Origin: Oscillospiraceae bacterium
GTDB taxonomy: Bacteria; Bacillota; Clostridia; Oscillospirales; Ruminococcaceae
Assembly (NCBI GenBank): GCA_022792755.1
Contig: JAAWBP010000134.1
Span: 1 to 7,772 of the forward strand
Length of the DNA: 7,772 bases
Reading direction: 5' to 3'
The number at the start of each line of letters is the position of its first letter. Position 1 is the stretch's first letter. The translations under genes and the position numbers were made by a program. Of this stretch, positions 6,115-7,772 are shown in pieces. The notes under the pieces are model-generated. The model was not told where the DNA came from. It saw nothing but the letters and a program-made list of their open reading frames with translations, and made no database searches.

Positions 6115-6577
6115 TCCGCACCGCCATTTCCGCTACCGGCTTCAAACGCCGTCTCGTTGTCAATTCTTCCCTCAGCCGGAGGGCTTCTTTTTTTGAAAGG
6201 TACCAGAGAACCAACACGCCGCCCGGGCCGCTGCACCGCAGGGAGGACAGGCCAAAAATCAGGGACAGCGGCGTGCGGAACAGCTCCACGACAATCAAAT
6301 TCCTGCGGAACAAAATCGTTTTCCGGCGATGAAAGATACCGATTTCAAACTGGATTTTTTCCTGGTCAACCTCATACCGGATGCCGAGATAGAGAAAGGG
6401 AAGGTACAAAAGGGCGGCGAGGAGATAAAGGCCGCTGAAAAGGGAAACTAAGAGAGTCCAAAGCCAGGTAAAGGGAACCAAAAAGGTATAAATCAAAAAA
6501 AGAAGGGCGGCATATATTAAAACTGCGTACAGCTCCCACAGCCACAGCGCCCGGAATGGAATCCGTTTTGCCCTCAT
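6092..6577 (-). CDS. YdbS-like small membrane protein with one PH domain
   Basis: This 161-residue protein has two strongly hydrophobic segments (about 12-33 and 37-63) and then a bPH_2-like domain starting YEVDQEKIQFEIGIFHRRKT (68-87) and continuing to about 140, with a basic tail (RRRLK, 142-146). This is the YdbS layout, and the gene directly precedes and overlaps a YdbT-like gene, the same order as in Bacillus. ATG at 6577 is preferred over ATG at 6601 because GGGGAGG lies 8 bases upstream of it; for the upstream ATG the purine run CAGGAG abuts the codon. The annotation is by family resemblance; an envelope or membrane-protection role is inferred from the characterised pair. Confidence 0.8.
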   Translation of the reverse strand: MRAKRIPFRALWLWELYAVLIYAALLFLIYTFLVPFTWLWTLLVSLFSGLYLLAALLYLPFLYLGIRYEVDQEKIQFEIGIFHRRKTILFRRNLIVVELFRTPLSLIFGLSSLRCSGPGGVLVLWYLSKKEALRLREELTTRRRLKPVAEMAVRNETNASH

Positions 6578-6644
6578 TCCATCTTCCTCCCCAACGGTCA
6601 TCTCCTGAATAATCCGGCTTCAATCAGCATTTTTCCAACCGGCA

Positions 6645-6674
6645 AGTATACTTTTCCCAACCGTCCGCTGTAAT
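6645..6674 (-). promoter_or_regulatory. Weak candidate promoter for the PH-lexA operon
   Basis: On the minus strand, TATACT (complement of 6645-6650, 5 of 6 to TATAAT) is preceded by ATTACA (complement of 6669-6674, 4 of 6) at 18 bases. The -10 lies within the palindrome AAGTATACTT (6644-6653), which could also be a repressor site. It is placed about 70 bases before the ydbS-like start, in the only non-coding gap upstream of the operon. Alternatively the operon is read from the XRE gene. Confidence 0.35.
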
Positions 6675-6708
6675 AAACAAAATGCAGTCAAACCAGGCGG
6701 CGCTTCCC

Positions 6709-7059
6709 TCATTCTTCCCCATTTGACGATACGGCCGATATCCCCGCCTCGATCGCTTGGACAATCTCCTCGATCTCAGACGAGGATAAATGGCTTTTTT
6801 CCGCCCGTTCCTCCAGCGTTTTTTTGACCTGATCCAAAAATTTTTCCACCTCGGCCTGACGGTTCAAGCCGTTGGAATTGCCGATGATATAGTCCACAGG
6901 GACGCGGAAAAAACGGGACAAACGCAGGAGCAGCTTAATATCCGGCTCCCGCCTTCCCTGTTCATACATGCCAATCGCGCTTGCCGACACCTCGAGCACC
7001 TGCGCAAGCTCGGCCTGTGTCAGACCGCGCTGCATCCGCAGCATCTTTATACGATTCAA
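6709..7059 (-). CDS. XRE-family helix-turn-helix regulator
   Basis: This short cytosolic DNA-binding protein opens with a Cro/C1-type HTH (NRIKMLRMQRGLTQAELAQV, then SASAIGMYEQGRREPDIKLL and FFRVPVDYIIG), covering roughly its first 60 residues. A charged helical tail (about 65-110; EVEKFLDQVKKTLEERAEK) may dimerise. There is no peptidase or sensor domain. TTG at 7057-7059 is preferred because AGGTGA (complement of 7065-7070) lies 5 bases upstream and it yields the common beginning (M)NRIK; GTG at 7066-7068 is the alternative and gives 119 residues, but has only a weak site. The gene is separated from the ydbS-like gene by more than 100 bases and may or may not be part of that operon. Its upstream side abuts the repeat copy at 7097-7260, so its promoter must lie in or next to that repeat. 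Target unknown. Confidence 0.85.
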   Translation of the reverse strand: MNRIKMLRMQRGLTQAELAQVLEVSASAIGMYEQGRREPDIKLLLRLSRFFRVPVDYIIGNSNGLNRQAEVEKFLDQVKKTLEERAEKSHLSSSEIEEIVQAIEAGISAVSSNGEE

Positions 7060-7096
7060 AGCAATCACCTATCTATTCATTCCCGCCATAAACGCA

Positions 7097-7260
7097 CCGG
7101 GTGACCCCAGCGGGACAATTCGGCGGCGAACCGCCGCCGGTGATTCGCACACCGAGCTTTTACCGGTCAAAAAGTTTTCAAACCTGCGAGATACATTTGC
7201 GAACCAACGCGCCTCGCGGGTTACGAATGTTTATGACTTACATTACCCATGTATCGCGAT
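7097..7260 (-). repeat. Structured intergenic repeat, minus copy 2
   Basis: Read on the minus strand, it contains CGCGATACATGGGTAATG, GTAACCCGCGAGGCGCGTTG (complement of 7205-7224), a linker with CTTTTTGACCGGTAAAAGC and GTGCGAATCACCGG, then hairpin CGGCGGCG-GTT-CGCCGCCG (7121-7139). This aligns part by part with the + copy at 2059-2247. One hairpin pair is exchanged (G-C to C-G) with pairing kept. A further GC-rich hairpin region follows at 7097-7115. The repeat ends about 40 bases before the XRE start codon. Confidence 0.75.
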
Positions 7261-7265
7261 TGACT

Positions 7266-7444
7266 GCGGAAGCATTCCGCGCCCGTGGCCGGGCGGGACA
7301 ACTTCGCACACCAACGTTTTGCCAATTTTTGAGTTTCAATCCTGCGAGGCGCTTATGATAAAGCGAGTACGGCGTACCTCGCGGGGTGCCAACACTGTTA
7401 TTCGCACTACCTGCAAATCGCGTTTACCAGCAGGGATTCCCTGC
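7266..7444 (-). repeat. Structured intergenic repeat, minus copy 1 (internal hairpin deleted)
   Basis: On the minus strand the order is hairpin GCAGGG-AAT-CCCTGC (7430-7444), AAACGCGATTTGCAGG, AATAACAGTGTTGGCACCC, stem GCGAGG/CCTCGC, GGCAAAACGTTGGTGTGCGA, a GCCCG/CGGGC hairpin, and GCGGAA/TTCCGC (7266-7280). All parts have counterparts in the + copy at 2059-2247, but the CGGCGGGG/CCCCGCCG hairpin is absent. It is in direct tandem with the copy at 7097-7260. A further hairpin of the third type, CGGCGGAG/CTCCGCCG (7454-7472), just outside suggests the remnant of another unit. Confidence 0.72.
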
Positions 7445-7470
7445 CGCGTCTGCCGGCGGAGACACTCCGC

Positions 7471-7507
7471 CGAAATCTTCGATTTCGCTAACGGGTGAGG
7501 TTATTAT
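7471..7507. repeat. 37-bp direct repeat, copy 1
   Basis: Identical over 37 bases to 7549-7585, 78 bases apart. It contains the 7-bp hairpin CGAAATC-TTC-GATTTCG and then CTAACGGGTGAGGTTATTAT. This copy lacks the upstream ACCCGTT arm that extends the hairpin in copy 2, and instead joins directly to the CGGCGGAG/CTCCGCCG hairpin at 7454-7472. Confidence 0.9.
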
Positions 7508-7541
7508 TACGAGCCGCAGGCGAGTAACAATGTTCTCGGGT

Positions 7542-7585
7542 ACCCGTTCGAAATCTTCGATTTCGCTAACGGGTGAGGTTATTAT
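7542..7585. repeat. 37-bp direct repeat, copy 2, with extended hairpin
   Basis: The repeat proper is 7549-7585. With the preceding ACCCGTT (7542-7548) it folds into a two-part stem: ACCCGTT pairs with AACGGGT (7568-7574) and CGAAATC (7549-7555) with GATTTCG (7559-7565), loop TTC, with a 2-base bulge CT. Fourteen paired bases in total. Frames across both copies encode a repeated SSISLTGEVII or, on the other strand, SPVSEIEDF, but these are by-products of the repeat. Confidence 0.85.
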
Positions 7586-7615
7586 ACCATGATGGCAATG
7601 CCGAAATGGTATAAT
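7581..7615. repeat. Inverted repeat ATTATACCAT
   Basis: ATTATACCAT (7581-7590) is the exact reverse complement of ATGGTATAAT (7606-7615). The 15-base loop has a small internal GGC/GCC pairing. The left arm overlaps the end of the 37-bp repeat. Confidence 0.8.
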
Positions 7616-7669
7616 TGGCCATTGGGACGGGAGTGAGCTGCGCGAACGGATCGTCCTGGCCATAAAATT

Positions 7670-7696
7670 TATAATAGTCGCTTTGCGACTATTATA
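7670..7696. repeat. Perfect 12-bp hairpin
   Basis: TATAATAGTCGC (7670-7681) pairs exactly with GCGACTATTATA (7685-7696) around TTT. It begins with a -10-like TATAAT, but no -35 match was found at the usual spacing and no gene follows in view. Confidence 0.85.
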
Positions 7697-7699
7697 CCA

Positions 7700-7757
7700 C
7701 AATTTCATTGCGCCAGGCGCAATGCGCGGCAAAGCCGCAGGGCGTAAGCCCAAATTG
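7700..7757. repeat. Cloverleaf-like element of three hairpins in a closing stem
   Basis: An outer stem CAATTT (7700-7705) / AAATTG (7752-7757) encloses three consecutive hairpins with almost no unpaired bases: CATTGCGCC-A-GGCGCAATG (7706-7724), GCGGC-AAA-GCCGC (7726-7738) and GGGC-GTAA-GCCC (7740-7751). The loop sizes and sequence do not fit a tRNA (no T-loop TTCGANNC motif, no 7-base anticodon loop). All pairings are exact. Nature unknown: structured RNA, or palindromic mobile element. Confidence 0.7.
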
Positions 7758-7772
7758 ATGATACAATGTTCT

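Larger units (their letters stand above)
7069..7772. other. Gene-free right flank
   Basis: About 700 bases with no convincing coding sequence. It holds two tandem minus-strand repeat units, the 37-bp direct repeats, three further palindromic structures and, at the very edge, ACAATGTTCT (7763-7772), which also occurs at 7527-7536. The open frames here run through repeats, have no good ribosome sites and show no recognisable protein motif. Confidence 0.7.

Noticed and set aside
6602..6708. SOS box upstream of the PH-lexA operon
   Set aside because: No CGAAC-N4-GTTCG or GAAC-N4-GTTC could be found there; only the palindrome AAGTATACTT was seen.
1959..7444. Composite transposon: repeats in opposite orientation flank about 5 kb
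   Set aside because: The enclosed genes are housekeeping types (trkA pair, lexA, ydbST-like) with no transposase or integrase, and the repeat clusters are diverged from each other and non-coding.
7471..7585. CRISPR array
   Set aside because: Only two repeat copies with one intervening stretch of 41 bases, which itself is palindromic and shared elsewhere; no cas genes in the window.
7386..7753. Repeat-containing open frames on both strands (SSISLTGEVII / SPVSEIEDF)
   Set aside because: The repeated peptide follows from the 37-bp DNA repeat in two copies, and the frames cross palindromes, with no ribosome site or domain.
7700..7757. tRNA gene, because of the cloverleaf shape
   Set aside because: No T-loop or D-loop consensus, no 7-base anticodon loop, and stem lengths do not match tRNA.

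Overview
The window looks like chromosomal DNA of a Gram-positive anaerobe of the class Clostridia, possibly Oscillospirales-like. This rests on the Shine-Dalgarno-driven starts (AAGGAG/GGAGG type, with some GTG and TTG), the gene families present (Opp/Dpp-type ATPases, twin TrkA/RCK proteins, LexA, YdbS/YdbT-type bacterial PH proteins, a very small Cys-rich protein), and moderately GC-rich genes separated by hairpin-rich intergenic repeats. Genus cannot be fixed from sequence alone. No transposase, phage gene, CRISPR array, rRNA or tRNA gene is visible.

Layout. 1-188: hairpins, an AT-rich stretch and a candidate promoter. 189-1977: two overlapping ATPase genes of a peptide/nickel-type ABC importer (dppD/dppF-like). 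1959-2247: two copies of a structured intergenic repeat on the + strand; the first supplies the last residues and the stop codon of the dppF-like gene. 2275-2448 (-): a 57-residue Cys-rich protein. 2449-2746: a promoter and a structured leader. 2747-4061 (+): two adjacent trkA-like genes for cytosolic K+-transport regulators. 4068-6577 (-): a tightly overlapping ydbS-like / ydbT-like / lexA-like operon, convergent with the trkA pair. 6709-7059 (-): an XRE-family regulator. 7069-7772: no gene, but a dense array of repeats and hairpins, including two minus-strand copies of the repeat found after dppF, a 37-bp direct repeat and a cloverleaf-like element near the right edge.

How the parts may work together. 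The ATPase pair would power a peptide or metal importer whose permease and binding-protein genes are not in view. The trkA pair would gate a TrkH/KtrB-type K+ channel, also not in view. The PH proteins are membrane proteins that may serve envelope stress defence, and they share a transcript with a LexA-type self-cleaving repressor, which is an uncommon pairing. The most unusual material is the repeat family: four copies in two clusters of opposite orientation, with base changes that preserve hairpin pairing, plus the separate palindromic elements at 7471-7757.
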